A model generated the notes under the pieces. It was given only the letters and a program-made list of their open reading frames with translations, ran no database searches and was not told the DNA's origin. From positions 372,001-436,000 of the forward strand of contig JANUWI010000012.1 in assembly GCA_025504975.1 (NCBI GenBank): a stretch of 64,000 nt of DNA, written 5' to 3'. This stretch comes from Plenodomus lindquistii (taxonomy: Eukaryota; Ascomycota; Dothideomycetes; Pleosporales; Leptosphaeriaceae). Both the position numbers and the translations under genes were made by a program. Shown here piece after piece: positions 12,287-23,129 of this stretch (position 1 is its first letter; each line of letters opens with the position of its first letter).

Positions 12287-14146
12287 TCAATCATCCTTGT
12301 TCCCCAAGCCCAATAACCGTGTAGGCATCCACCACTTCGACCCACTCCCCCCCTTCTCTCTCCCCGCCGCAACCTTCCCCTCCTTCCGCTCCCCCAACTC
12401 ATCAAAAAACACCACCAAAACCGTAGTATCATCCACTGCATTCCTCGAAACCGGACTCGTCATGCTTATCAGTCCCAGAAACAAATTCCTCCGTGTACCA
12501 CCCATTGCATTTCTTACTAGACAAACCGCCGCATTTTCATCTTCAATGGCAAAGTACTCGGGCGTGGCTTTCCAGTCTACTTCGCCGTCTTTGATTTCGA
12601 CGCCTGGTTCGAGCGTGTGCGCTGGGCCGAAATAGGGCGGGTTGGCGCGAAGTTGCGGGTCTGCTGTGACGGAGCCGTTACCACGGGCTTTGGCATCGAG
12701 CCAGCGGTTTACGCATTCGACGGCGTGTTCCGAGGAAATGCGGTCCCAGAGGCCGTCCGAGGCCATGATCAAGAAGTCGCTCTTCCCCCTGGTCCTCCCG
12801 CCCTTGGGGTCAACGCGCACGATTTCTGTCTCGGTGACTTCAGGCTCGGCCGTCATGTAGGGTGGTGTTTTGCTCAATGGACGTGGGGCCGAGCCCCAGA
12901 ATTTCTCTTGCACGGTTTTGATGAAGTCGTTGTCCCATTTCCAGCGGTGGTCGCCAAAGGCTCGTGTTATGGCTATGCCCATTAGGCGGCCGGTTTTTGG
13001 GTCGATGATATCGGGTTCATCGGGGTGGGCTTCTGCGAGGCGGGAAACCTCTTTGGGGTTGAAGCCAGTTTGGTCTTCAGATAGGGGGATACACTTGTAG
13101 CTGTTGGTGGATTCGTCCCAACGGCCAAGGACAGCGCGGGAGTCTCCTGTACATGCAACGCGCAGCGTACTCTTCTCTGGGTCAAAGGCCGCAAGCAGAG
13201 CACACGAACCTGATAGAGCGGGCCCCAAAGCGGCAGAGGCAGCCGCATTTGCCGCTGGATACCAGTTCGCCGCTGTGCGCGCGTCATCCATGATCTGCCT
13301 ATCAACTCTCAGAAAAGTTTCCTTGATCACGCGTTCGACTTCCATGGGCCCAGATGTATCAGGCAAATTTGCTAGCGCTCTCGCGACATGCGGAATGAGC
13401 GATCGCTGCAGGAACATTGCTGTTTGGAAACCGGCATGCCCATCCATGATACTCCAGTAATTCCAGGGTTTCTCGCCTGGCCCAGGATTTGTGCCCAGCG
13501 CAAAGAGATCTTCACACAGAGTATTGCTCTGATATCTGCATCCATGGGTGACTGGTATGTAATCGTCTGCAGCTTCATCCTCTCCTATCATCCATCCTGA
13601 CGCTATGTTGTTGAATGTTGCGCTGATGAACTGAGCGAGCTTTGGGTCTTTCAAGGCCACGGACGCGTTTGCAACGTGATATTGCAGCCAGTGATCCAGA
13701 TCGTCTTTGCTGGTGTTGAAGTGCACGGGATTGGTGTTGTGCTCTTCATTTTCACTAGTGGCGAGGATCATGTCAACCCAAGTCTCTTCGCGCACTTCAA
13801 TGAAGAAGTATGCTAATCCGCCGATGATAGCCAGAGATATGACTGTCTTGGTAGGGAAGGCTGAATGTAGAATGGTCCGAGCTGAGACATTTTGAAGTGA
13901 TGATGCAGATTCATCTTGCGACTTGACAGCAAATTTCTGAAAAGACCGCGACGTGGACGCTGGTTGTTGACCAAGAGCACGTGGTGTAGACGTATCGCCG
14001 CGTCCTAGTAGCGCTGCACGTTGCCGCCATGCGCGACTCGCCGGCGCCAAAGATCCCCGTAGCCGCAACGTAGGTGGCGGTTGCAGCAGCCCTCTGGCTG
14101 GCGCAGCACTTCTCCACCGCAGAGGTAGCATTTTTCTTGTTGTCAA
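12287..14146 (-). CDS. ptc5: Mitochondrial PP2C-type protein phosphatase, Ptc5-like (pyruvate dehydrogenase phosphatase)
   Basis: Single exon, 619 residues. The N terminus is Arg-rich and lacks acidic residues (LPLRWRSAAPARG), as in a mitochondrial presequence. A hydrophobic segment (TVISLAIIGGLAYFFIEV, near residue 100) could anchor it to the inner membrane. PP2C motifs follow in order: MDGHAGFQTA (metal-binding Asp), RVACTGDSRAVLGRW, GIAITRAFGD, FLIMASDGLWDRISSEHA and VDDTTVLVVFF. In yeast, Ptc5 dephosphorylates the E1-alpha subunit of pyruvate dehydrogenase. The membrane segment and length favour Ptc5 over the smaller Ptc6. A second in-frame ATG five codons in (14131) could also be the start. 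It converges on vid30. Confidence 0.87.
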   Translation of the reverse strand: MTTRKMLPLRWRSAAPARGLLQPPPTLRLRGSLAPASRAWRQRAALLGRGDTSTPRALGQQPASTSRSFQKFAVKSQDESASSLQNVSARTILHSAFPTKTVISLAIIGGLAYFFIEVREETWVDMILATSENEEHNTNPVHFNTSKDDLDHWLQYHVANASVALKDPKLAQFISATFNNIASGWMIGEDEAADDYIPVTHGCRYQSNTLCEDLFALGTNPGPGEKPWNYWSIMDGHAGFQTAMFLQRSLIPHVARALANLPDTSGPMEVERVIKETFLRVDRQIMDDARTAANWYPAANAAASAALGPALSGSCALLAAFDPEKSTLRVACTGDSRAVLGRWDESTNSYKCIPLSEDQTGFNPKEVSRLAEAHPDEPDIIDPKTGRLMGIAITRAFGDHRWKWDNDFIKTVQEKFWGSAPRPLSKTPPYMTAEPEVTETEIVRVDPKGGRTRGKSDFLIMASDGLWDRISSEHAVECVNRWLDAKARGNGSVTADPQLRANPPYFGPAHTLEPGVEIKDGEVDWKATPEYFAIEDENAAVCLVRNAMGGTRRNLFLGLISMTSPVSRNAVDDTTVLVVFFDELGERKEGKVAAGREKGGSGSKWWMPTRLLGLGNKDD

Positions 14147-15027
14147 AGCGAGTCCCGAGCTTTAGAGGTGCTGATGTTGAAAGTTGTTGTGTACAAGGTC
14201 CACAAATCGGAAACCCCGGTCTGTGCGCGCGCTAGTCGTTGGTTCCTTCACTGGGCGGGATTGCTTGTTTACTTGGCGTTCCGCGGAGGTGAGATCTGCT
14301 GAACGGCGTATCGTCTTCGGCATAGAGAACAGGATTGAGTGGGGAGCTATCAGAAGCTTCTAGTGGTCGTTTGCTATCGTTGAGATTGTCAAGGCAAATG
14401 CCAAACCCGCAATCAAATGCTGACACTATCAACATAGCTATGGTATGTTAATGCCACTGAAGCAGTCAAGCAGAGTCAAGCTTTGCAAGTCTTGCTGTTG
14501 AGTGATGCCCCTCAAGCTGTTGACTTACCTGTCTTGTGGGACTCCGATCTATTATCGACAGCTGACTGCTACGTGATTGCGTGACGATACTTATGCTCCT
14601 TTGCTTACCTCAAATGGTTATAGCTACTCTGCAAATCCAAGTTGAGGTCGATCGGGAAATTATTGCAATTCAGTAGATAATATGTAATGAGAGGACTACT
14701 GGAAGACCACTCCAGCGCAACGTGGGTATTCGAATAACCTCCCGTACTCCCGAAGTGCAAATTCAAAGCCTATGTACGCCCTAGGGAAACGACGATCATG
14801 GCCAGCAGCATGGCGGTTGTGTGACAGCCGGCGACAACGCAACTTAGCAAACTGACATGAACATGTGGGTGTGCGATATGGAAATAACGTGTGCAGTGAC
14901 TGGATGTGAGACTGTGCACAGCCGTCGGACGGTTGAAGACATGACCAACCAACGGACACGCGGACTTCTTGCAGTGTCCAACATCATACTATCCTTAGGT
15001 ACAACGTGTCAATAACAATAATGAAAG
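14147..15027. other. Intergenic, no supported gene
   Basis: About 880 bases between two minus-strand genes, so it should hold the ptc5 promoter and the 3' end of the 254-residue gene. Short open frames have no recognisable content. No repeats or RNA genes seen. Confidence 0.45.
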
Positions 15028-15792
15028 TCACATCTCTGTCCAGTGCATGTCCTCCAGGCGGTCCACTTCCTCCCAGTCTTGCTTTTTCTTCTCCTTCTTC
15101 TTTTCATTCGTGTTCTTGCGTCGGAGCATCAGCTTCATCTTTGATGCTAGCTTGCCAAATGGTGCAACACCAGGACTGAGGCTTCCACCTTCTTTAGACT
15201 TTGGCTGCTCATCGTGTTCAATGTTCGTGACTTCAGGAACTTCATCTTCTCTCTGGACCATGTTGACTACATGAATCTCTCTTGGCCGTTTCATCGCCCG
15301 TGGTGGTCTTGGAGGGGCCAACGGGGAGATCACAGTTGGCACTTTCTTGTGAACAACTGTTGGCCCCTTCGCACGAGGCATCACGATGGGAGGATGGGAA
15401 GGGCCCTTGACAGGCGCTACCATATCCCATGCTGGCTCTGTTGGTGTAGATGGCTCGGATGATGATGACATGGGCCGCATCAGCACAACAGTCGAGCTGT
15501 CCCATGTTTGATCCATTCTCGGCGAATAGGCTGGTGTTGATGGCTCTGAATCGATAAATGTACCAAAGGACTTCGCTGACATTGGGGGTGACATTGGTCC
15601 CGGCGACTGGGGACTTTTAGGAAGGTTTGGTGAAGGAAAGCTCAGAGCTGAGAAGCGATGTGGTCGTTGAGGCGACATGGCACGAGGTTGTTTAGGCATT
15701 CCATGTGTGGAGAGGGGTCGGTGCATTTCAGGTCTTGCAGATTGTTCTGAGGCCGACAAAGGGTCCGGGGAAGGCACCGAGAGAGTGGCCAT
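15028..15792 (-). CDS. Uncharacterised Pro/Ser-rich protein with Lys-rich C terminus
   Basis: I do not recognise this protein. It is an intron-free 254-residue frame. The first 130 residues are rich in Ser and Pro with several S/T-P pairs (SPQRPHRF, SPNLPKSPQSPGPMSPP), which are potential proline-directed kinase sites. The end is a compact basic block (FGKLASKMKLMLRRKN followed by a Lys/Glu run) closing with Trp- and acid-containing residues (DWEEVDRLEDMHWTEM). That block looks like the conserved functional piece. There is no signal peptide or membrane segment, so it is probably intracellular and largely disordered. Codon use and the lack of stops support real coding, but there is no family evidence. 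Confidence 0.65.
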   Translation of the reverse strand: MATLSVPSPDPLSASEQSARPEMHRPLSTHGMPKQPRAMSPQRPHRFSALSFPSPNLPKSPQSPGPMSPPMSAKSFGTFIDSEPSTPAYSPRMDQTWDSSTVVLMRPMSSSSEPSTPTEPAWDMVAPVKGPSHPPIVMPRAKGPTVVHKKVPTVISPLAPPRPPRAMKRPREIHVVNMVQREDEVPEVTNIEHDEQPKSKEGGSLSPGVAPFGKLASKMKLMLRRKNTNEKKKEKKKQDWEEVDRLEDMHWTEM

Positions 15793-18012
15793 GGTGAAGT
15801 CGTGTTCGGGCCTTCACAGGAATGCAGAGGTGTGGAAGTTGTGTTCTGTCGACGGGACAAGCGTTACACATATGAAGACACACAATCGACCCGGACAGGC
15901 AGACAGAAGGAACAGGACAGGCCACGCTGTCAGCCAGACCTATAGGAAGATTATAGGCGGCGTAAGCAACGAGTCTAATCAATGCGGCAGAACAGAAAGA
16001 GAGGGGAGGAATCGACTGCGCCTCTAAGCAGAGGAGGCACGATAACAAAAAGCTGAAAACGGTACTACCTGAGGCCCGCAGGCTACGATTCCGCTATATG
16101 AATGCACCACATACGCGTCATCCGCGCCGCGAAGGTGCGTAAAACACCGGCAACACGGTGAAGGCCCCTCAGTGCTCCATCCTATCGAGGTGGCGACGTG
16201 GTTCCACGCTTTAGGAATCAACGCGGTTGAACACTCGAGGCGCCTGTTTTGCTCCACTGCCCCAAGGTGCAGTTTTCCCGAGTAGGATGAGGGGTGAGGA
16301 TGTTGGCTTACGGCTGTGGCTGCTGATTCGCAACAACATCCAGTGAGGCGCTAAGAATGGATGGTCATTGGCTGGCGTTGACAAGTTGCAGTCAACCACG
16401 CCGCACCAATCTAAAGAGGCCATTGCAATTTGACAGACCCATCCGTTCTTGTTACCAGGATGTGGGCCAACATTAATATACTACCACGCAGCTGGGCCTA
16501 GCTGCCGTCTCTCAGACGTTGGATATCCGCCTTGCTCGTTCTCATTGGTCGTGATGCCAGGCCAATCACCATCAAGAACTGGTCTGTGACCAAGAGGCTG
16601 ACAAGCAAAGTGTTCAGCTTGGGCTGACCATAACCTGGAAAAAGCAGGAACAGGAGTTTGATCCTGAGCCATGCTGGGGTTAGAAGGCGTTCGCGGGGGT
16701 AGTGGCCGCCACAATCCCATGGTTCGCGCCCACGACGGCATTCAGCTCAGCGCTAGGGTCATGAGTTCGTTCGGATTGCTAACGCTTGCGATTCACCGGA
16801 GTCTCCATTCGATAAGACAAGCTCCACTCAGACTCGGATTGCCTTGCTTCGATAACTGTATTGGCACCATCAGTCGTCTGGACCGCTAGTCCGACGCCGC
16901 AGACGACCTGCATTGACCCCCTGTAGCGCATGGTGAAGGAGTTGGCTCATTTTCCACGACCTGCTCGACACAAAGTCTGTCATGTGCCGTGCGACGTTGG
17001 CAAGCGCTATACAAAAGCATGTATGCGACCAAAGCCAGTTCCGTGTATAGCGTATCGGGCCTAAGTAAGTTCTGTCATGGTGACAATCGCTTGTGTCGTG
17101 AATGCCGTGAGCGAGCATGATGCCTGATGAAGTCTTGCCGATGAGCGATAAAACTTACACCTAGGAAGGTGTGTGTGTGTAGATCTAGACAAGAGATGGT
17201 GGCAACGGGCAGGAAGCCGACGCGGGGCGCTGCATGAAAGAGGCGTGACGGCCAACGCCTGTCAGCCTAAAGGAGAACGCCGTGCATAATACTTGAATTA
17301 TGGTGTAGATGTGCCGCAAAGAGAAGCGGCCTTTCCTGACCTTCATCGGAGAGTACTACCGGTCTTGATCTAACTGCAGTAGGGTTAGCTTATGCTGCCT
17401 ACACACTCGCGACCGTTGATATCCTACCTCACAACAATCTTCACACCTACCGAACCAGAAGCTTTCTTCACTGTCCCCTAGGGAACCATGAATCTTCTCT
17501 CAAAGAGATCGCCAGTCACGCGTTGATCTCAGCGGAATGGACTCGACCAGTCCATAATAGGGGCTCACATCATTCCATCCGGTGTTTATTTGCCAAAACC
17601 CAATCCCTTGCTGTCAGGATAGCGGCAGGGGCTCCGCAGTATTCTCCAGCTTTGTATGAGGAAACCAAGTCTACCGTGATCAAACGACGGCGTAGCATCG
17701 AGGCAATAGCCACTACTCCCGCTACGCAGCACACATCGTGACCAATGACCTCTTACTGTTATCCGAAAATAGCGATTTCATTCCTCATATCTCCTCCTAG
17801 CCCGTACGCTGATGCTCCGCCAAGTTCCTAGTCAGGACATCATGTGGTACAGCTCATTCCTCTACCTGTCGCTTGATCCCAATGTCAACAAGATCAGTCA
17901 GATCGCATCTCACCATAAATTGGTTACACCCTGGTCTACAAGCTCCAACAACCTCAAGCACTCGTTCTCTTTGTACTGTCCTTTCTGACATTCCATCTCT
18001 CACTCCTTCAAC
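15793..18012. other. 2.2 kb gene-poor gap
   Basis: This divergent interval is unusually long for the window. All open frames are short (under about 120 codons), overlap on both strands and have no domain-like composition. A (GT)n stretch lies near 17170. The last 100 bases before 18013 are pyrimidine-rich, as expected for the promoter and leader of the secreted-protein gene. I see no tRNA, transposon ends or long repeats. Confidence 0.5.
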
Positions 18013-18959
18013 ATGAGGACCGACTTCTTGATCTGCGCCATGATTGGCATGGCCAGCGCATCTTCGATCATCCCGCGCCAGGACGAGGGATACGGCAAGG
18101 ATGATGGCTACTCTCAGAGCCCTCCACCGCTACCTATGAAGTCATACGACACGGGCAAGGACAAGTCATACGACACGGGCAAGGACAAGTCTTACGACAC
18201 GGGCAAAGATAAGTCTTACGACATGGACGACAAGGACATGTCCTACGACACGGACAAGTACACCGAAGTAGCGAAGGAAAAGGGCTACTCAACTGAGCCT
18301 TACAGACAAGGATCTGGAAGCACATGGCGCCCAAAGACGAGCCACCCTGAGTTTTTCAGCCTTCGGGTCGACGAGGCGTGTGACGAAGGAGAGGACCCCA
18401 CGATTGATTGCCGATTCGACAATTACGCTATTCGACTGGAACAGGGTATCGTCATTGCCACTCCTTACAACAAGTGGTGGGACCCCAAGCTTCCCATCAT
18501 GTTCGTTGATGATGACACTGAGCTGTACACCGTAAGTCTGATTCAAGCCCATTCACAGCTTCACATTCACTAACGAATGCACAGGTCAGCAAGAAGCCTC
18601 TTCAGCTTTTCATTGACGCCGTAACTGGTGCGCTGCGCTACGCTCCCGTTGGATTCCTACCGCCCAACTCCATCGCATTCAGTTTCTACAAGACTGGTAA
18701 CAACCCTCTTGGCGACGTCGACCCCAGCCCTGCCCAGTTGAGCTGGCCATCCACTCAGGGTAACACCCTAGGCGGAGTCGGCCCTTGGACCCTGTGTCCT
18801 CTCGGTAACACTAGACAGTACCAGGTCTTCGTCAGCGACGGAAACTTCGGATCCGGAATCCCTTCAGGTGTATTCAAGGACGCTCTTGAGTGCCAGACGA
18901 GGTCGCTTGCTGCCATCAACGCCAGCCCATGGAGGTCTGGTGCCTCCGCACCTTACTAG
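18013..18959 (+). CDS. Secreted cell-wall-like protein with KSYDTGKD tandem repeats
   Basis: Exons 18013-18531 and 18585-18959 give 297 residues. A signal peptide is visible (MRTDFLICAMIGMASASS). Residues about 43-66 are three perfect copies of KSYDTGKD, followed by degenerate copies (KSYDMDDKD, MSYDTDKY). After the repeat comes a globular part with Cys residues (DEACDEGEDPTIDC) and an exon-2 domain with NSIAFSFYKTGNN, WTLCPLG and QYQVFVSDGNFG. The order of signal peptide, short hydrophilic repeat and conserved beta-rich C-terminal domain recalls secreted cell-wall proteins of the PhiA type, but I cannot place it in a family. Function is unknown. A role in the wall or in contact with the host or substrate is only inference. 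Confidence 0.85.
18139..18210 (+). repeat. 24-bp coding minisatellite, three copies
   Basis: Three consecutive 24-nt units encode KSYDTGKD. The first two are identical at the DNA level. The third differs at three synonymous positions (TCT for TCA, AAA for AAG, GAT for GAC). Degenerate copies continue to about 18261. Confidence 0.92.
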
Positions 18960-19357
18960 ACTGTGGTATTTTACCCTCACACTCATAGACCTATCATTCG
19001 TGATGGTCACCACGCATAATTTCCGTCGTTTGCACCATCGTAATCGCTTGCTCCACTCCCAATTTGTCATTCACCCCATTGTACCTTAGGCGAAATTGAA
19101 TATGTAGTATCGTTTCGATAGAGCTTCATGTCCTCTCTTTATGCTATTGTTAAAGAGCTAATGCCGCAATATATCACTTTATTACAATTACCATCCCAAA
19201 TGACGAAATAGAGAATGAATAGCCTTCACTTGCGGTCAACGTGTGTGTTGTTGGCAGCAAACGCTCAGATTGCCGATAGCATCCACCGACATCCTTACAT
19301 GTCGTCCGAATCAGTGCTGCTCCCATCTTGTCCATCTTCGTATAGTCTCATTGCGAT
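18960..19357. other. Intergenic between tandem plus-strand genes
   Basis: About 400 bases holding the 3' UTR of the secreted-protein gene, with A/T-rich stretches near 19140-19200, and the promoter of the next gene. Nothing else recognised. Confidence 0.45.
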
Positions 19358-22298
19358 ATGTTTTCGCCCGGCTTGTTCAACTCCGGCCTCGTAGGCACCC
19401 TGATTGCTGTTCCTCCTCAGGCTGCGCCGACAGCATCGCAGAGTGGTGGGACGCCCAGCGCGCACTCTGAAAGCTCTCAACCATTATTGGATGATAATAA
19501 GAGCGGTCGGGGTACTAAGAGCTTGAGGACAATTGTCAACAAAATACGTTCTTCACGCGAAAGCGACCATTCTAGCTGCAAGTCTCTTCAGAGCCGCACG
19601 GACGCAGCAAACTCTCTCAGCGCGAGCGAATACTCGAGTCAGAGTCTCGCTTTGGAAAATGCAAACGGTGATTTCCAAGATGGACTCAGGCATGAGGACA
19701 ACCTGATTGGGGGACGCAAGTTCACCGTGAAACCCACTGTGGAAGAGCATGTTCACCCTCACCAACAGTGTCCCCCCAGCTCGGCCAATATCCACGCCGT
19801 GACTGATACGCACTCTGAGACTGATACCACACAAAAAGAGGAAGAATTGAGTAGTACCGAAGATTGTGCGTCGCCTCTCCAAGACATGGTAGAAAGCTTC
19901 CAGCATCGGCGCGGCGACTCGTTCCACGTGAATTGGACAGCGCAGGACCTGCCCCGCCTTGCACGAGAAGTCTACGATGAGACAATCGCCGACGTTCATC
20001 TTTCGCTGTTCGCGTACTGGATTCGTGAGGAGGTTGGGCACTATGAACTAGCAAAGCAACACGTCCGAGAGCTTGCGCTTGACCAGGTGAGAGTCCCTGA
20101 TCACACTGAAAGGTCCATTTCATCTACTGACACGTTCAACCAGGGCTACAAAGTAGACAGAATCCGCAATCTGAAGCTACGTAGGCTCCTTCAAGAGACT
20201 TACTCGGTGCGCCCTGGGGTCCCAGGCGCTGACAGTTCTGAGGATGAGGTGGATAGTGACGGTGAACCTACTGGCGAAGCACAACCAAGAATGAGGGCCT
20301 CGCAGTGGCTGAAGGAGACGCTACAGCATCTAGAAACTCCTCTGAAGCGCAATGCCATTCGCAAGAAGAGTCTTGACGTTCTCTTACTCCACCCTTCGCC
20401 AAAGACGTCCTCGAGTGGTATAAACATGGACAAACAGCGAGCCGTATCATCTCCGCTTATTGCAAGATTCGACAAACAGCCTGCCTCGCTTCGAGCCCAG
20501 CGAATGCGCATACTGAAAGACGCCGCGACAGCCAGCGTTGAGGACTTGTCAAGATCGCCGTCAGGTCGCTACCCGCCGAATAGTAAGTCTACCACATGTG
20601 CTGCTGGTTTAGGGACCCTCACTTACATGAACAGCACCCGACCGTCCGGCGCCTCTATCTGTCAAATCAAGTAGCTCCAACTCAATTAATGGCAGTGGAA
20701 CACCAAGCACCCATGTTCCAAGTCCGCTCACTGCCTCTGCCCTAGAGTCGCTGAACCTGCTTGAATCAATGGAAAGATCGTTGGACAAGGCAGCGACCGA
20801 GACTGTCGATGACATAGACACCAAATTCAACGAGGTCATTCGCAGAAGCATATCATCTCCAAGAGCAAAGTACAGATTTGCTTCGGCGCCAACGCTTCGG
20901 ACCCCAACACACTCATTGTATCAGATCATCGACAAGGGAGATGGTGACGTATTCGGCATCGACGGCGAGGGAAGCGTCGAGTCGGATACTGCGACTGAGA
21001 TCTACCAACCACAAGGACGATTGAGTACGATTTTCGAGACAACAAGCCCTCGTGCCAGTCAACCAATCACTCAGCATAGTATCAACCGTCTCTCCGATGC
21101 GGACTGGCAAACCGAAGTCAGCATTGAAGAGCAGAATGAGGCCCTACTCAGCAAAAGACGTGTACGCGAAGACTACGAACAGTTCCTTATCGACGCGCAC
21201 GAGGATCCCCACGGCGAATACGGAATCAACAGTGAGCACAGTGGCGGCGAGTTCGTTCTCGATCCAGAAGACGAGTCGGACAACGAGGGCGCCTCACCTT
21301 TCGACACTCCCTTTAGTAGTCTATCTTCATACGTGAGCAGTAACGGCGCCGAGTCCGTTCTCGAGACTGCGTCAGATGCCAGCGACGAGACGCCTAGCAA
21401 TAGTCCGACGGTGCAGTACGCGTATACTTCCCGGTCGAGGAACAGCCTCACACAGCACAGCAACCAGAGCACTGTAGCCGTTGATTTCTACCGGCCCCTC
21501 CCGCTTCGCCACTATGAAGATCAGAGCCATGGCGCAGCGCCGGTGCATCCTGCTTTTCGCAAAGAATATCGCCATGACAATGACATGACCACGCCCAACC
21601 CTGCGGCTCCGGAACGTGAGAGTAACACGGAATCAACATTCTTCGAGTCGTACTTTAAGCAGATGACAGAGGGACAACCAAGTACATCTGCTTCTCCTGC
21701 GCCCGCTTCTGCGACGACAGATGCATCAAACGGACCACCGAGTTCTGGGGCAAAGAGCAGGTCGCACGGTCTACCATCTCAGGCGAGGACATCACCCACC
21801 GAACCACCGCCGGCATTACCGTCCAAGTCGCCGTTGCGAGAGAGGAAAGGACCCAGCCTCAAAAAGCACAAGAGCAGGATTCCCATTCCAAAAATGAAAC
21901 CAGACTTCTCAGCGGATGGTACTCCCTCCAAGGACTGCTACGACGCGCATATACCCGACAATCGTAGTCCTGTCCCTGTCTTCTCCACAAAAGAGAAAGA
22001 CAAAACTCCCAGCACACACTCCCTCACTCCCCAAAACACCACAACAAAATCACCCACCCCAGCACCAGGAACCCACACACCCCCTCTCATCCCCCCACCA
22101 CACCCCGATACCCTCACCCCCCGCGCGATAATCCCCACCTCCTCCCTCCCCGTCTTCGAACGCACCTGGCGAACCGTACACAGAGACCTTTTGATTCGAC
22201 TTTTCGGCCGCGCAGATGTACAGCTTTCACCCGAGGATGTGGAGTTTGTTGAGCAGCAGGTTGCGGGACGTGCGATGGAGATACAAACAGAGCTGTAA
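19358..22298 (+). CDS. Uncharacterised 943-residue Ser/Pro-rich protein
   Basis: I do not recognise the family. My model has exons 19358-20086, 20144-20582 and 20635-22298. The first intron (57 nt, no stop, multiple of three) is inferred from its GTGAGA donor, CTACTGAC branch and CAG acceptor. Without it the protein gains 19 residues. A helical, likely structured segment surrounds that splice (LPRLAREVYDETIADVHLSL, then GYKVDRIRNLKLRRLLQETY). Most of the rest is disordered and rich in Ser, Pro, Asp and Glu. The C terminus returns to ordered sequence (FERTWRTVHRDLLIRLFGRA). No signal peptide or membrane segment is seen, so it is probably an intracellular scaffold-like protein. Confidence 0.75.
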
Positions 22299-23129
22299 TT
22301 GTCGTCAAACGTTAAAAATGTCAAGGCCGCGGAACTGGAACGGGAGCAAGGAAGGGCTTTTTTTTTTTGAATTTGGGAGTTCAAGGGTGGGGGATGGGGA
22401 TAGATGGGATTGTTGTGGTGTAGAGACAGTGGAGTCGATTTGCCATGTGGATGAATGAGGAAGGGCTACGTGGATTGGTTCGGAAGTCAGGCGTTTTGCT
22501 GGATTTTTAGGGGCGTAATGGGGTGTGTGTATCTGCTGGGGTGGGTAATGTTGTTTGTGACTTGTACGTGGGATTGATTGCCGACTTATTAGTTGTTGGA
22601 CTAAAGAGATAATGCAGTGGGTGTTGATCTCAGCATCTACGCCTCACACATCCCGATCACTGCTTCTTTCTTCTATGCGTGGGGTTTTGAGTTACACGAC
22701 GTGAGTTTCGAGATATGGGAAGAGTGGAATTGTACATGTAGTTCTTCACCGTTTTTACGGGACGGGGGGAATATTGTACGTTGGTCTTGAGCTTTGGGAG
22801 GGCATCGTATAAACGGATTGGGGAGGGGTCACTTTTGTGACATTGTACTGTGAGATGGAGATCCACGATACGAGCGAGATTGAGGTGACAGGGCAGGGCG
22901 TATGAAAATATATTACGATGGTATATACCTCCCTCATTATACTACGACATCCACCAATAGCGCCAAGTCAAGCCAAGTCAAATACAACGATGGAGGAAAA
23001 AACGAAAAAAACAACAACAACGTTAACGCCGCACTTCTATGCCATACAACCTTAAATCGGGTATACGCAGCCGCAACAACGCCTTGTTAAGGAAGCCAAA
23101 AAAAAAAGGCCAAGTCATCTCATCTCATC
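22299..23129. other. Convergent 3' intergenic region
   Basis: About 830 bases between a plus-strand and a minus-strand gene that converge. It contains a T run near 22360 and an A run near 23098, as expected around two 3' ends. The region is G-rich on the left and A/T-rich on the right. No gene seen. Confidence 0.5.
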
